A stretch of 64,000 nucleotides of DNA from Massospora cicadina (taxonomy: Eukaryota > Entomophthoromycota > Entomophthoromycetes > Entomophthorales > Entomophthoraceae): the NCBI GenBank assembly GCA_022478985.1, contig JAKSZP010007915.1, positions 1 through 64,000 of the forward strand, in the 5' to 3' direction. The notes beneath the pieces are model-generated. The model was not told the origin of the DNA, searched no databases, and saw nothing but the letters and a program-made list of their open reading frames with translations. The number at the start of each line of letters is the position of its first letter. The stretch's first letter is position 1. The position numbers and the translations under genes are program-made. Shown here piece by piece: positions 24,572 through 36,470 of this stretch.

Positions 24572-24590
24572 GCCCCTATAGTGAGCACCA
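24572..24590 (-). promoter_or_regulatory. Gx primer-binding site
   Basis: On the minus strand TGGTGCTCACTATAGGGGC, a one-base variant of the site in G3. It fixes the orientation of Gx and the start of its right LTR. Confidence 0.78.
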
Positions 24591-24594
24591 TTAG

Positions 24595-24828
24595 AGCCAA
24601 AGTGGCTCGCTTGCTCAAGGGTACTGATGTTTCAAGCTGAGCCACTGACATTAAAATTTCGTTTGTTTTTTTAGTACTAGATGTTCCTAAAATTTCGTTT
24701 GTTCACAGAGTAAAGCAACAAGAAAATCAGTAAGTTTTCTTCTTGCAAACATTGGTCTTTTTTCTCATGGGTTTAAGCGTCTTCACCTGTCTGAAGTCAT
24801 GTAATTGTACATATAAGGCTATCTAAAT
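24595..24828 (-). repeat. Gx right (5') LTR, first piece
   Basis: This aligns with the left LTR from 3529 on; the TACTGATGTTTCAAGCTGAG segment near 24620 pairs with a similar segment near 3557. It is cut by LINE-A at about 24829; the last 20 bases are the left TSD copy of that LINE. Confidence 0.75.
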
Positions 24829-24949
24829 CTAAATTTATTGCGAGGAAGGCTGATCAGGGGACGGACACTTCCAAATGTAGACACAAAAGAAAACAAAACT
24901 TAATAACAGGGAAGGCACCCCAGAGAAGCGAAGCTATCTCTTGTTGCTA

Positions 24950-27900
24950 GCGGGAACGCCACTATGGGGAGGAGGAGGGAACGTGTAAAGGGGCCATAAC
25001 CACAATTGAACATGTGTGGAGGAAGGGGTCTGATTTGATGACCAGACTGGGAACCAGGAGGAGACCATCTAGTGGTGACTCAGTGGGAGGTACCCAAATA
25101 TCCACACCTGGAAGTGGTCCACCAAATGGGATTAGAATCTGTGGACAGCTTCTGGGAGGGTGGGGGTGGAGCCTGCGATGGCATCCAAGACAATCGTGTG
25201 GATAGTCCACATGGTGATTGTGACCACCAGAGTACGGAGGGAGGGTGGAAGGGGGGATACCATGGATATAGCAAACATATCTCTTGACAGACTGAAGGGA
25301 TGTGTTTGATCCTGGCCAAGCAGACGTTGGACTTCGCGCCATATCACTTTAGAGGTAGGACACTTCTCCAGGCGGTGGAACAGCGTTCCATACTAGCCAC
25401 ACACAACGCAGGATGAGTGTAAAGCGTTAGAGCGCTCAGCCAATTGGTACACCCGCCTCAGGCAGCATCACACATGGGAACGGATTTGAGGCTTCAACAG
25501 AGGGTGGTGTGCGTATTTCCAAATAGTCTTCTGGGTCTTAATGGAATAAGGGATGTCCATCATGTCCAGGTAGTCCACCCTGGATAGGACATGGGGTCGT
25601 GTGGGGATCACGCCATCTTGAATGGGTAGCCCCTGTACCTCTTGTGTGAACTGAGGAGAGGGGCGGCCTCTCTGGGCTGTGTGTCCGCTATTACGAATTC
25701 TCCACTCAGCGCTCCACATGGAGAGGAGGACTCGTTTGTAGTGGGTTTTGGTACCGTGAGGACCTGTGGCCGATGGGTGGGAAGCCAGGTATTTCATCAA
25801 GGAGTGAGGGTTCGATGGATTATTAAGGCCCAAGGCGTGGGAGAAGTTGGAGCGGGCCGCGCGGGACCATTGTTGGGAGGGGAGCGTAGGGGCGGTGACA
25901 GCCGCAATCCAAGTGCCCAGGATCTTGGTAGCATGGGCTTTGAAGTCAAGCAGGCCCATGCCACCATGATGATGAGGGCCAAACATGACCTCAAGCCATA
26001 CTGGTGGTGGGCGGCCTGACCAAAGCCATCCTTGCAGAAGGGCATACATGGATTTCAAAAAACCTGGGGAGAAGGCTATGGCGTGGGCTCCAAACCAGAC
26101 TTTGGAGAGGATCATAGAGTTGGCTAAAACATACCTGCCAGTAAGGGAGGTAGGGTGAGCTCTGAGGGAGGCAATGCGCTTCGTCACATTGTCTAGAATA
26201 TGACTTTCCATTATCACTGAGGCATACCCTCCTGCCTCCACCCACACGCCCAGATGGCGGACAGGCCCTATGGTAGGGCGTGGCACAAAGAGGAGCACTA
26301 GGGGCGGTGTGGGGTGAGCAGGGAGGTCGAGCACATATGCGAGCAGATGGGCCGGGCTGGGCACTGGTCGCTGGGTCCCAGAATGCTTGATACTGACCAA
26401 GGAGGATGATTTCAGTTTTGGAAGCCTTCAGTTCAGCAATACTTACCCGGGAATATTCCTGGATGAGAGCTTCAAGCGCGCGTGCATCTTTATTATTAGA
26501 CACCTCAACCACACAGTCTTCTGCAAACGCCATCATCTTAACTGGGGCTTGGCCTGGTACATGGACCCCAGTGAGGTGGGCATTCACGTTTCAAAGTAGT
26601 GGGTCAAGGCTGAAGTTTTATAAGAGTGGGCTAAGGGAGTCCCTTTGTCGTAAGCCCCTTTGAGGGTAGACCACTTCCGTTAGGAAGCCAGGGCCACGCA
26701 CTGCCATTGTTGCAGATTCCGTGAGCAGCATTACCTAGTTGATGAAGCGAGGGGGTAAGCAGAATTAATGGAGGCATGCCTTGAGGTATTCTAAGTTTAC
26801 TCTATCATAGGCCTTTTGTTGGTCCAAGAATACAAGTGCCCCAAAGGCTGTGGACTGACACAAATTAGCCACAGAGTGCACGTTATCCCAAATTGACCTT
26901 CTGGGTATGAAACTGAATTGTTCTGGGGAGATGGTGGCAGATGCTACAATCCCTAAACGGTTAGCCATTATTTTAGTTAAAATTTTTTTATCCATGTTAG
27001 TTAAAGAAATGGGGCGCCAGTTGGCTAAGTCTAGCTTGTCCCCTTTCTTGAAGAGTGTGATGGTGAAGGCCTCTTGTCCTCCTGGTAGAAGGCGCGTTTC
27101 CAGAAGGCTCTGGTTAATGGAGGCAAACAGCAGTGGGGATATATGTTTTAAGTACTTTTTAATGAATTCATATGGAATGTCATCTGGTCCTGGGCATTTC
27201 TGATTTGGTGCACCGCGGATGGATGTCCAGAGCTCATTCAGAGTAATCAAATTCATTATTTCTGGGTATCAGAAAATGGTGCAGATGTGGGTGCGGTTGA
27301 AAAATCTCACCACTTCGGCCAGCTGAATTGGATCAGATCGGTATAACTCAGAGTAATACTTTTATATTTTGATCGCCACTTCAGCAAGCTTATCTGCTAC
27401 AGAATTATCCGACCTCTGCACCTGTGTGCAGGCCACGTTATGACGCGGTGTGAAGAATTTTTAAAAAAATAAGTGGAGCATGTGCTACCCTCTGTAATGT
27501 GTTTGGCCCTGTACTGAACACAAAAACGATGTTTGCGTTGCCTTTCAAGTGCGTTGAGGTGGGCAGCTGCTTCTGCCCACTTCTGGCCCCATGCAGGGCT
27601 GTAGCCTGTGGCTGGGATGTTGGATTCCAGGTGTGCCAACTCTGCCAGAGTGCATGAAATGATGGCTGATGTAGCTTGTGAGCGTCAGGAGGAGAGGTCA
27701 CGATAGTGGCGGATGTTATCCTCTTTGAAGGCTGACCATGTGGAAATTGGGTCCGCGCAAAATGGTGTAACAAACTCTTTTACCAAAGTTGCTGATTCCA
27801 CCCAAGTGGAAAATCCTGGCGACGCAAGTTTGGGAGGGCGGAGTTTGCACCAATGTGGGGCCTTAGCCGCTGTGACAGGTAAGTGGTAGGTTATTGAGAC

Positions 27901-28580
27901 CAGCAGGTGGTCGGAGAATTTGATTTTTGTTGTTTGAAAGTGGGAAATGTGAGATTAAACTTTTGCCAGCGTGAGGATAAGGTTGATGCGGGTTAAGGAC
28001 CTTAATTTTCCATTGTGGACATGGGGGTGCATCATGTTTTTGAGCAGCGGGGCTTGCTGTGGTAGCGCATCTATTAACCCAAGGGTGGCCTTTAGAATGC
28101 GAAGTTCTACATGACCCTGGGGGGCGTGGGAGGAGGAAGGCCAACGGTCCATGGGTGATTTTAGCCAACAGTTCATGTCGCTGACTACGAAAGGTTCAGG
28201 GGGTAATGGAAGGGATTTGACCAATGAGAAAAATTCCTAACACTCTCGTGCACAGGTTGGGATAGATGATGATAGCGTGCGCCACGTCAGCCCACAAGAA
28301 AGTGACAACGAGGACTCAGCCATTGAGGAATATTTCTGACAATAAAAATTTAAAAAGTTGTTTTTAAACTAGCACCCTCACAGTGCTCTGACCAGAAGGA
28401 TAGGGAATGGAGAAGCATGGTTTTCAAGTATCCTCAGAACCTCGCAGACAGTGGGACTCCTGGATGGCCAGGATGTCCATGGGTAAATTTTTTTGTAAAA
28501 AAACTCAGTTTCCTAGCCTGGGACGGCGAGGCCTTGAGACCAACGATATTCAACGTCCTTAAAGTGAAGGTTTTCCCCAT
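24950..28580 (-). pseudogene. LINE-A ORF2: APE endonuclease, reverse transcriptase, zinc motif
   Basis: ORF2 starts at the ATG at 28580, overlapping the palindrome at the ORF1 stop. The endonuclease region (about 28500-27800) shows ILAIQESHC-like, SDMNCWL (usual G-D-M/F-N, here S-D-M-N) and RINLIL motifs. RT (27256-25470 with shifts) shows GPDDIPYEF, NWRPISL, LVFLDQQKAYDRV, RQGDPLSP-like sequence and a FAED box in place of F-A-D-D near 26560-26540. A C-terminal C-x2-C-x7-H-x4-C motif lies around 25410-25360. It would cut the target and copy the RNA in place; loss of the second Asp of the box and multiple stops make this copy dead. Confidence 0.85.
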
Positions 28581-28596
28581 TGCACCTTAGGTGCAA
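28580..28596 (-). promoter_or_regulatory. Palindrome at the LINE-A ORF1/ORF2 junction
   Basis: On the minus strand TTGCACC-TAA-GGTGCAA, a perfect 7 bp stem with the ORF1 TAA position as the loop. The final A is the first base of the ORF2 ATG. The equivalent site in LINE-B is also a perfect palindrome but with different bases. Confidence 0.65.
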
Positions 28597-29990
28597 GGGT
28601 GGGCACCTGGGCCCACTAGCCTCCTCTAGATCCCCATGGGCCTTCACAGCAGCGCAGTGTTTGCAGCAACGCTATCAGTAGTTTTTTTAGTTTTAGCAGA
28701 AAGGTTCGCGTTGGCTTTTGCCTTCACTTTTTGTTTCCCCAGCGTTGAACATATTTTTTGCGGTGCAATTGAGTTCAGTGCACCAATGTTCAAGTCAAAA
28801 AAAAATTTTCAGGTAGGTTGGAAACCAAGTCAGTTTCAACTGGGGCTTGGTTGCAATGGTCGGGTGAGATTGAGTCACCCATCAGATCCTCAGATTGGGT
28901 GGCCCAAGCATGGGCTTCCCAATCTGATTGGTTGAGGGATTCCTGAGTTGTCTCTGCCGCGAAGGTTTTGATGTCCTCCTGGTGTTGGGAGTGTGGGATA
29001 GCGGAGGTGACTTTGGCCGCTTCCTTGGCTGCAGCCCTGCGGGCTTGTTTGGCCTTCTTCCGCTCTTGATGGGAGATAGAATTTACCAGTAGGTAGCATC
29101 CTTGTGCTCCCCACAGGAAAGTCTCTTTGGTGCTGGTGGTTGGTTTGTAGTGCGCTTCTCTCCGCTGGCCATGGCCGCTGAGGGGTGCTCTTGGAATGTG
29201 ATGCCCTCCTTGGTGGGGCATGCATGTGTGCCTTATGGCTGAACGCATCACAGTGGGTGCAGATGGGGGTGCGCTGTCTACAGTAACCCAGAAAGGGTGG
29301 GTGGTGTGCCCTTCGATATTTATATATGTGGAGTGCGGATCTGGGTTAGGTCCTTTGCAATCTCCTCAGCTGGAGTAAGAACTGCAATGGCTTTGCCGGT
29401 GCACAGGTGTGGCATCAGCGTAAAGCGTTGCATCTCAAAGGATTGTATTTCGCCATATATGGTGAGACCATCTTTCAGGTGCTTTAGAATGGCACGTTTG
29501 AATGTAGTGGCCAAAAAGTTGAACATGAGGAAGTTTTGGCTGGATTTTGTCCATCTGGTGCGTTTTGTTTCGATGACCTGTTGCCCTTCAGGGAGGTCAA
29601 TCACTACATGCACTGCAGCAGCTTTGTCTGCTGCCTCCTTGTTTTGAAACTGAGGTCCAGACAAACATGTGACATGGAGGAGGTGCAATGTACACCGCAG
29701 TCAGAAAAAAGTGTGTACATCCCCACAAAATTCTTCTCATAAAGCTGTTTGTTGGATGTCCAGAAACACCTGGACTCCATATTCCACCGATGAGAGTGGT
29801 TGGGAGTGCGGCGTGTTGAAGTACTGGTTGCATCACACTTGCCAAGTGAGGATTTCTGGGGAAATAGTGACCGCCGGTTTTTTGATTTTTTTTCAATCCT
29901 GCCAGTTTCTCCAGGGCGTTTTCAAACGTTTGAGGTCGCGGGCCTACCACCTGTGCCTCTTATCTTACTTGCCCAACTGCTCCCTGACAT
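28587..29990 (-). pseudogene. LINE-A ORF1 (RNA-binding, CCHC)
   Basis: ORF1 starts at the ATG at 29990 (MSGSSWASK..., conserved in LINE-B). It reads in three frame segments, including 29688-29320 (a region with DLPEGQQVIE and HLKDGLTIYGEIQSF that aligns with B and D) and 29251-28790. The zinc knuckle C-x2-C-x4-H is at about 29235-29260, with a short indel before the last Cys. A strongly basic helix (ERKKAKQARRAAAKEA) near 29070-29030 follows. The C-terminus is glycine- and proline-rich. The protein should coat the LINE RNA. Confidence 0.78.
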
Positions 29991-30088
29991 GGGCGCAGAC
30001 TAATCTCCTCTGTGAGATTATCAAACTAGAATCAGACTTGAATTGAATAAGTTGCAAAAGTGATTGCAACGAGAGAGAAAAGTTTTTT

Positions 30089-31214
30089 ATATATGAGGCT
30101 ATTTAAGAGCGCACTGGAACTCTAACAATTTTTGCATACAAAAGGAAGGCTAACGTTGAACCTTATTTTAATTTAGCTATATTTACATTATAGCACAAAA
30201 TAAAAATGCTAATAGTAAAGGCAGAGTTTGTAAAAGTCATTGCTTTATAGATAAGACCATAAAGATTATATATAGTATTTGGGAATTTGTGGTGTAAGAA
30301 GTATAACTTGATTTATAACAAATTAAATTTTTATCAGAATGCTATTGTTCTGTTTCTTTTTGTTTCAAGCCCAGCAGATCCCAATTTTTTGATTCTCTAG
30401 GATAGATAGGCTTCTTTATAAGATTTTATGAGCTATGTAATCCTTGTGACCATGTGGTGCTACTCAATTTGCTCTGGATGCTCTAATGAACTTTTGTGCA
30501 TGTTGCAGACTTGGCTAAATTGGTAGTTTTTAAACTTTGGAGCAATCAAAAGTAATTCTCTTCTCATTTTATAATGTTGACATTGACCTTCTTTGTAAAA
30601 AAGTGAAACTCTCTTTGGATGGGGTTAAAGTAATTCTCTTGTAATTGGGAGTTAAGACTTAGGGTATACAAGGGGTACTTATAAGGCTTTATCTAAAAAT
30701 TTGTTCACATAGTTATATGGACCAGTATTTATACTTTTTGGTCCTATGACGGCATGCTAATTGATAAATATATTTTGGTAATTTGGGGGTATATAATCTC
30801 CATCAACAGAGATTATGAGCTTCTCAAAGCCTATAATTTGGGCTTTAGGTTTACAGAAAACGTTTTGATTTCTGGCCTTGTTAGTTTGGACTCTATCCTC
30901 GTTCTGGTAAGATAGATCTTTAGTACCAATATTATTATTATAAAAAAGGGGTTTTCAGGGAAGGTTTTATATAAGCTGAGAAATTAACCTCTTTTAGCTG
31001 AGCATTTACCAACAATGGCTATGTTTATCACTAAGGTCAATTGAGTGAGCCCCTCCCTAGCTTTAGATGATTTTTTTAAAGGGGCAAAATTTCAAGAACT
31101 CCTAAAATTGCAAAGTCTCATCTTTTAGGAAATTAAATTTGATTTATAGGTGATTAAAATATACTCACCAAATTGGTTTTTCTTTCTGCTTAACATCACT
31201 TTTCAAGAAACTTT
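30089..31214 (-). repeat. Gx right (5') LTR, second piece, between two divergent LINEs
   Basis: This 1.1 kb spacer between LINE-A and LINE-B aligns with the left LTR around 3700-4248 and on to about 10715. The first 20 bases are the TSD of LINE-A and the last 23 the left TSD of LINE-B. It has no coding content. Confidence 0.72.
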
Positions 31215-31302
31215 ACTTTCTCATTGCAAACACTTTTGCAACCTATTCAATTCAAGACTCAATCTAGTTTGATAATCTCATAGAGGAGATTAGTCTGCGC
31301 CC

Positions 31303-32713
31303 ATGTCTGGGAGCAGTTGGGCAAGCAAGGCAAGAGGAGCAGGCGGAAGGCCCGCGGCCTCTAACATTCAAAAACGCCCTGGAGAATCCGGCGGAATAGA
31401 AAAAAATCTCAAAAAACTGGCAGTCACAATTTCCCTGGAGATACTCGCGTGGCAAGCATGATGCAACCAGTACATCAACACGCCACACTCCCAGCCACTT
31501 TCTTCAGTGGAATTCGGAGTCTGTGTGTATCTGGACATCCAAAAAACGGCCTTATGGGAAAAATTTTGTGAAGATGTACACAAAATTTTCCTGACCGCGG
31601 TGTACGTTGCACCTCACTCCATGTTGCGCGGTTGGCTGGACCTGGGTTTCAAAAGCAAAATAGCAGCAGACGAGGCTGCAGCGGTGCGCATAGTGGTCGA
31701 CCTCCCTGAAGGGTAATAGTCGTTGAAACCAATCGCACCAGATGGACAAAATCAAACCAAATTTTCCTCACGTTTGACTTTTTGCTACTATGGTAAAACG
31801 TGACATTTTGGAGCAACACCTGAAATATGGTCTCGCCATATATGGTGAAATAAAATCTTTCAAAATGCAATATTTCACGCTGATGCCACGCCTGTGCGCC
31901 AGCAAAGCCATCGCAGTTCTGACCCCAACTGAGGAGATCGTGAAGGACCTAACCCAGATCCCACACTCCACCTTTATTGACATCGCAGGGCATACCACCC
32001 ACCCATTCTGGGTAACCGTGGACAGCGCGCCCCCATTTTCACCCACTGTGATGTGTTTGTCCATAAGGCGCATGCATGCCCCATCAAGGAGGGCGTCACA
32101 TTCCAAGAGCACCCCTCAGTAGCCATGGCCAGCAGAGAGGTGCACTACAAACCAACCGCAAGCACCAAGGAGGCTTTCCCATGGGTAGCACAAGGCTGCA
32201 TCCTATTGGTAAAGCCCTTCTCCCCGCAGGAGCGGAAGAAGGCCAAGCAGGCCCATAGGGCCGCGGCCAAGGAAGCGGCCAAGGCCACCACCACCATCCC
32301 ATACTCACAACGCCAGGAGGACATGGAGACCTTCATGGCAGAAGTGACTTGGGAATCCATCACCAGATCATATTGGGAGGCCCATGCTGAGCGGGACACT
32401 CAATCTGAGGATCTGATGGGAGATTTGATCTCACCCAATCGCTGCACCCAAGCTCCAGTTGAAACTGACTTGGGACCTATCCCAATTGAAAAATTTTTTT
32501 GCCCCGCTCGATGGTGCACCAAACTTAGCTGCACCGCAAAAAATTCGTCCGACGTCAGAAAAACAAAAAGTGAAGGCCAAAGCCAACATGACTCTTTCCG
32601 CAAAAATTAACAAAAACCCTGATAGCATTGCTGCTAACACCCGCGCTGCTGTGAAAGCCCATGGGGACCTTGAAGAGGCTGGTGGGCCCGGGGGCCCACC
32701 CCCTCACACCTAA
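31303..32713 (+). pseudogene. LINE-B ORF1 (RNA-binding, CCHC variant)
   Basis: ORF1 starts at the ATG at 31303. The first frame runs to about 31716 with one stop near 31459 and carries the GWLDLGFKSK segment that is shared, diverged, with LINE-C and LINE-D. It then shifts: 31790-32122 (HLKYGLAIYGEIKSF, MPRLCASKAIAVLTP) and 32053-32610. The knuckle near 32030-32072 reads F-x2-C-x4-H-x4-C, with the first Cys replaced by Phe. A basic, alanine-rich helix follows at about 32228-32290. The tail (AGGPGGPPPHT) ends at the TAA at 32711-32713, six bases before the ORF2 ATG. Confidence 0.8.
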
Positions 32714-32720
32714 GGTGTGA
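32704..32720 (+). promoter_or_regulatory. Palindrome at the LINE-B ORF1/ORF2 junction
   Basis: TCACACC-TAA-GGTGTGA. The 7 bp stem is perfect, the loop is the ORF1 stop codon, and the last A begins the ORF2 ATG. Relative to LINE-A, two stem pairs differ and both stay paired. Confidence 0.68.
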
Positions 32721-35700
32721 TGGGGGAAACCTTCACTCTAGGGATGCTGAATATCGCCAGACTTAAGGCCTCCCCATCCCAGGCTAGGAAACTGAGTTTT
32801 TTACAACACAATTTTACCCGTGGATATCCTGGCCATCCAGGAGTCCCACTGTCCACGAGGTTCTGAGGAAGCTTGGAAAACAATGCTCCTCCCATCTGTA
32901 TCCTTTTGGTCAAAGCACTGTGGGGTACTAATTCAGAAAAATAATTTTTTCAAATTCACATCCTCAGAAACATTCCTAAATGGCCGAGTGCTCGTCATCA
33001 CCTTCTCGTGGGCTGACGTTGCACACACAATCATCAACATCTACACCCCAAACAGTGCACACGAGCATTGAGAATTTTTCTCATTGGTCAAATCCCTCCC
33101 GCTACCCCCTGATTCTTTCCTAGTTGGCGACATGAACTGTTGGCTAACCTCACCAATGGACTGGTGGCCTTCCTCACCCCACGCCCCCCAGGGTTACATA
33201 GAACTGCGCGTCCTAAAGGCCACCCTTGGGTTAATGTATGCACTGCCATGACATGCCTCACTGCTCAAAAACATGATGCGTCCCCACGTCCACAACGGCC
33301 AATTAAGGTCCATGACCCGCATCGACCTTATTCTAATGCCAGCGAAATTCCAACCCCACATCTCCCACTTCAAAACAACGAATATGGAATTCTCTGACCA
33401 CCAACTGGTCTCAATAACATACCACTTACCCAACACAGTTGCAAAGGCCCCACATTGGTGCAAAATCTGCCCCATCAAGCTCGCGTCGCCAGGATTTTCC
33501 ACGTGGGTGGAAGAGGCAACTTTGGCAAAATCATTTGTTGCACTGTTTTTCGCGGACCCCATTTCCACATGGGCAACTTTCAAAGAGGACACCATCCACC
33601 ACTATCGCCATCTCTCCTCCAGATGCTCACGAGCCACATCGGCGGTTATCTCGCGCGCTCTGGCAGAATTGGCCCACTTGGAGTCCAACATTCCAGCCAC
33701 AGGATACAGCCCTGCATGGGGCTAGAAGTGGGCGGAGGTAGCCATCCACCTCAATGCACTCAAAAGGCAACACAAACATCGGGTTTGTGTCCAATACAGG
33801 GACACATGCATCACTAAAGGCGACAAGTGCACCGCATACTTCTTTAAAAAATTTTCGCACCACGCCAGAGCATGGCCTGCACACAAGTGCGAAGATCAGA
33901 TAATTCCATTGCGGACACACTGGCTGAAGTGGCAATTGAAATGCAAAAATATTATTCCAAGTTATATCAAGCCAAACCAATTTAGCCACCCGAAATGGCA
34001 GAATTTCTCGCTGAGCTCATATCTGCACCATTTTCTGATACCCAGAAATAATGAATTTAATTACTCCAAACAAATTATGGACAGCCATTCGCGGTGCGCC
34101 AAACTGAAAATGCCCAGGCCCAGATGGTATTCCATATGAGTTCTACAAAAAATATTTCAAATATATATCCCCATTGCTGCTAGCCTCATTTAACCAAAGC
34201 CTGTTGGAAATGCGCCTCCTAACAGGAGGACATGAGGCCTTTACTGTCACACTCTTCAAGAAAGGGGATAAGCTTAACTTAGCCAACTGGCGCCCCATTT
34301 CTCTAATAAACACAGACACCAAAACTTTATCAAAAATCATGGCTAACCGTTTAGGGACTGTAGCATCTGCCACCATCTCCCCAGAACAATTCAGTTTCAT
34401 CCCCAGAAGGTCGATTTGGGATAACGTGCACTCGGTGGCTAATGTATGTCAGTCCACAGCCTCTGGGGCACTTGTTTTCTTGGACCAACAAAAGGCCTAT
34501 GATAGAGTAAACTAGGAATACCTTAGGGCCTGCCTATATCAATTCCGCCTACCCCCCCGCTTCATAAACTGGGTGATGCTGCTCACGGAATCTGCGACAA
34601 TGGCACTGCGTGGCCCAGGCTTCCTAAAGGAAGTAGTCCGCCCTCTAAGGGGCCTGCGACAAGGGGACCCCCTCAGCCCACTCTTATACAACTTCAGCCT
34701 TGACCCACTAATGCGAAATTTGAATGCCCAACTCACTGGGGTCCATGTGCCAGGGCAAACCCCAGTCAAGATGATGGCATTTGCAGATGATTGCGTGGTG
34801 GGGGTGTCTAATAACAAAGATGCATGCGCGCTTGAAGCCCTCATCCAGGAATATTCCCGGGTAAGCAACGCGGCACTTAACGCATCCAAAACTGAGATCA
34901 TCCTCCTTGGTCAGTTTCAGAACTGCTGGGCCCCAGCAATTAGTTCCCAACCCGGCCCATTTGCTCGCCCACGTCCACGCCTTACTAACTCAACACACAC
35001 CGCTCCGCTGGTGCTCCCCTTTATGCCACGTCCTACCATAGGACCGGTGCGCCATCTGGGCGTGTGGATGGAGGCAGGCGGATATGCGTCAGCAGTAATG
35101 GAGTGCCGTATACTAGACAACGTGACGAAGCTAATTGCCTCTCTCAGAGCCCACACTACTACCCTCACTGGCAGGGTTGTTCTTACCAACTCTATGCTCC
35201 TATCCAAAGTCTGGTTTGGAGCCCACACCATCCCCTTCTCACCAAGCTTCTTCAAATCCCTGTATGCTTTGCTGCAAGGATGGCTTTGGTCAGGCCGCCC
35301 TCCACCAGTACGGCTAGAGGTCATGTTTGGACCTCATCATCAAGGTGGCATGGGCCTGCTTGACTTCAAAGCCCATGCTGCCAAGATCCTGAGCACTTGT
35401 ATCGCGGCCGTCACCACTCCTACACTCCCATCCCAACACTGGTCCCGCGCGGCCCACTCCAACTTCTCCTGAGCCTTGGGCCTCAACAATCCATCAAACC
35501 CCCACTCCCTGATGAAATACCTCGCATCACACACATCGGCCACAGGTCCTCACGGGACTAAAACCCACTACAAACGAATCCTACTCTCCATGCGAAGTGC
35601 AGAGTGGAGAATTTGTATTAGCGGACATACAACCCGAAGAGGCCACCCCTCTCCTCAGTTCACACAAGAGGTACAGGGGCTACCCATCCATGATGGCGTG

Positions 35701-36470
35701 ATCCCCACATGGCCCCATGTCCTATCCAGGGTGGACTACCTGGACATGATGGACATCCCTTATTCCACTGAGACCCAAAAGACTATCTGGAAATACGCAC
35801 ACACCATCCTCTGTTGCAGCCTCAAGTCCACTCCCATGTGTGGCGCTGCCTGAGGTGGGTGTATCGTACAGCTTAGCGCTCTAAAGCTTTACACTCATCC
35901 TGTGTCATGTGTGGCTAGTATGGAACGCTGTTTCACCGCCTGGAGAAGTGCCCCACCTCTAAAGTGATATGGCGCGAAGTCCAACGTCTGCTGGGCCAGG
36001 ATCAAACGCATCCCTTCAGTCTGTCAAGAGATATGTTTGCTTTATCAATGGCCTCCCCCCTTCCACCTCCCTCCGTGCTCTGGTGGTTGCAATCGCCATG
36101 TGGACTATCCACACGATTGTCTTAAATGCCATCGCAGGCTCCACCCCCACCCTCCCAGAAGCTGTCCACAGATTCCAGTCTCATTTGGTGGACCACTTTC
36201 AAGCGTGGATGTTTGGATATCTCCCACCGCGTCGCCGACAGCTGGTCTCCTCCTAGTTCCAGTCTGGTTCATCAAATCAGACCCCTTCCTCCACACGTGC
36301 TCAATAGTGGCTACGAACCCTTCACACGTTCCCTCCCCCTCCCCATAAGTGGCGTTCCCGCTGGCAACAAGAGATAGCATCGCTTCTCTGGGGTGCCTCC
36401 CCTGATACTAAGTTTATCTTTCCTGAGTCATATTCAGAAGTGTCCGTCCCATGGTCAGCCTTCCCCGCAA
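32720..36470 (+). pseudogene. LINE-B ORF2: APE endonuclease, reverse transcriptase, zinc motif
   Basis: ORF2 starts at the ATG at 32720 (MGETFTLGMLNIARLKAS). Endonuclease motifs in order: ILAIQESHC (about 32825-32850), IINIYTPNS (33030-33056), VGDMNCWL (33124-33147, shifted), RIDLILMP (33315-33338) and SDHQLV (33396-33413). RT: GPDGIPYEF near 34115-34140, then 34174-34515 with NWRPISL and LVFLDQQKAYDRVN followed by a TAG, then 34573-35472 with GLRQGDPLSPLLYNF, an intact FADD box (34781-34792), LNASKTEIILLG and GGMGLLDF. A C-x2-C-x7-H-x4-C motif lies at about 35908-35952. Frameshifts lie in the endonuclease and C-terminus. The domain set fits fungal or protist L1/Tad-like LINEs; there is no RNase H. 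Confidence 0.88.

Larger units (their letters stand above)
24829..30088 (-). mobile_element. LINE-A: full-length APE-type non-LTR retrotransposon
   Basis: LINE-A is about 5.26 kb, minus strand, with ORF1 and ORF2. Imperfect duplications of about 20 bp flank it (24809-24828 and 30089-30107; both contain a GGCTAT core), and Gx LTR homology continues across the gap. Its length equals that of LINE-B and the two align end to end, so both are full length. The 3' end is CGCAATAAATTTA with no long poly-A. Confidence 0.85.
3529..31214 (-). mobile_element. Gx: ancient Ty3/gypsy LTR retrotransposon, host to several nested insertions
   Basis: Gx runs leftwards. Its left LTR is 3529-4248 plus 10200-11273 and its right LTR begins at 24595. 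The two align by eye along most of their length, for example around 3860-3910 with 30255-30300, and 10590-10640 with 31038-31085. The internal part holds gag, RT, RNase H and integrase remnants in the order expected for a minus-strand gypsy element, a polypurine tract beside the left LTR and a primer-binding site beside the right LTR. G1 sits in the left LTR, H in the internal region, and LINE-A and LINE-B in the right LTR. The right end was not found: homology is lost at LINE-B and the adjoining LINE-C. It is the oldest element here. Confidence 0.75.

Noticed and set aside
25642..26019. 125-codon plus-strand ORF, plus several overlapping GC-rich ORFs at 25014-25347
   Set aside because: They lie antisense or out of frame to LINE-A ORF2, whose RT and C-terminal motifs explain the region. 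LINE-B shows corresponding shadow frames at the matching place.
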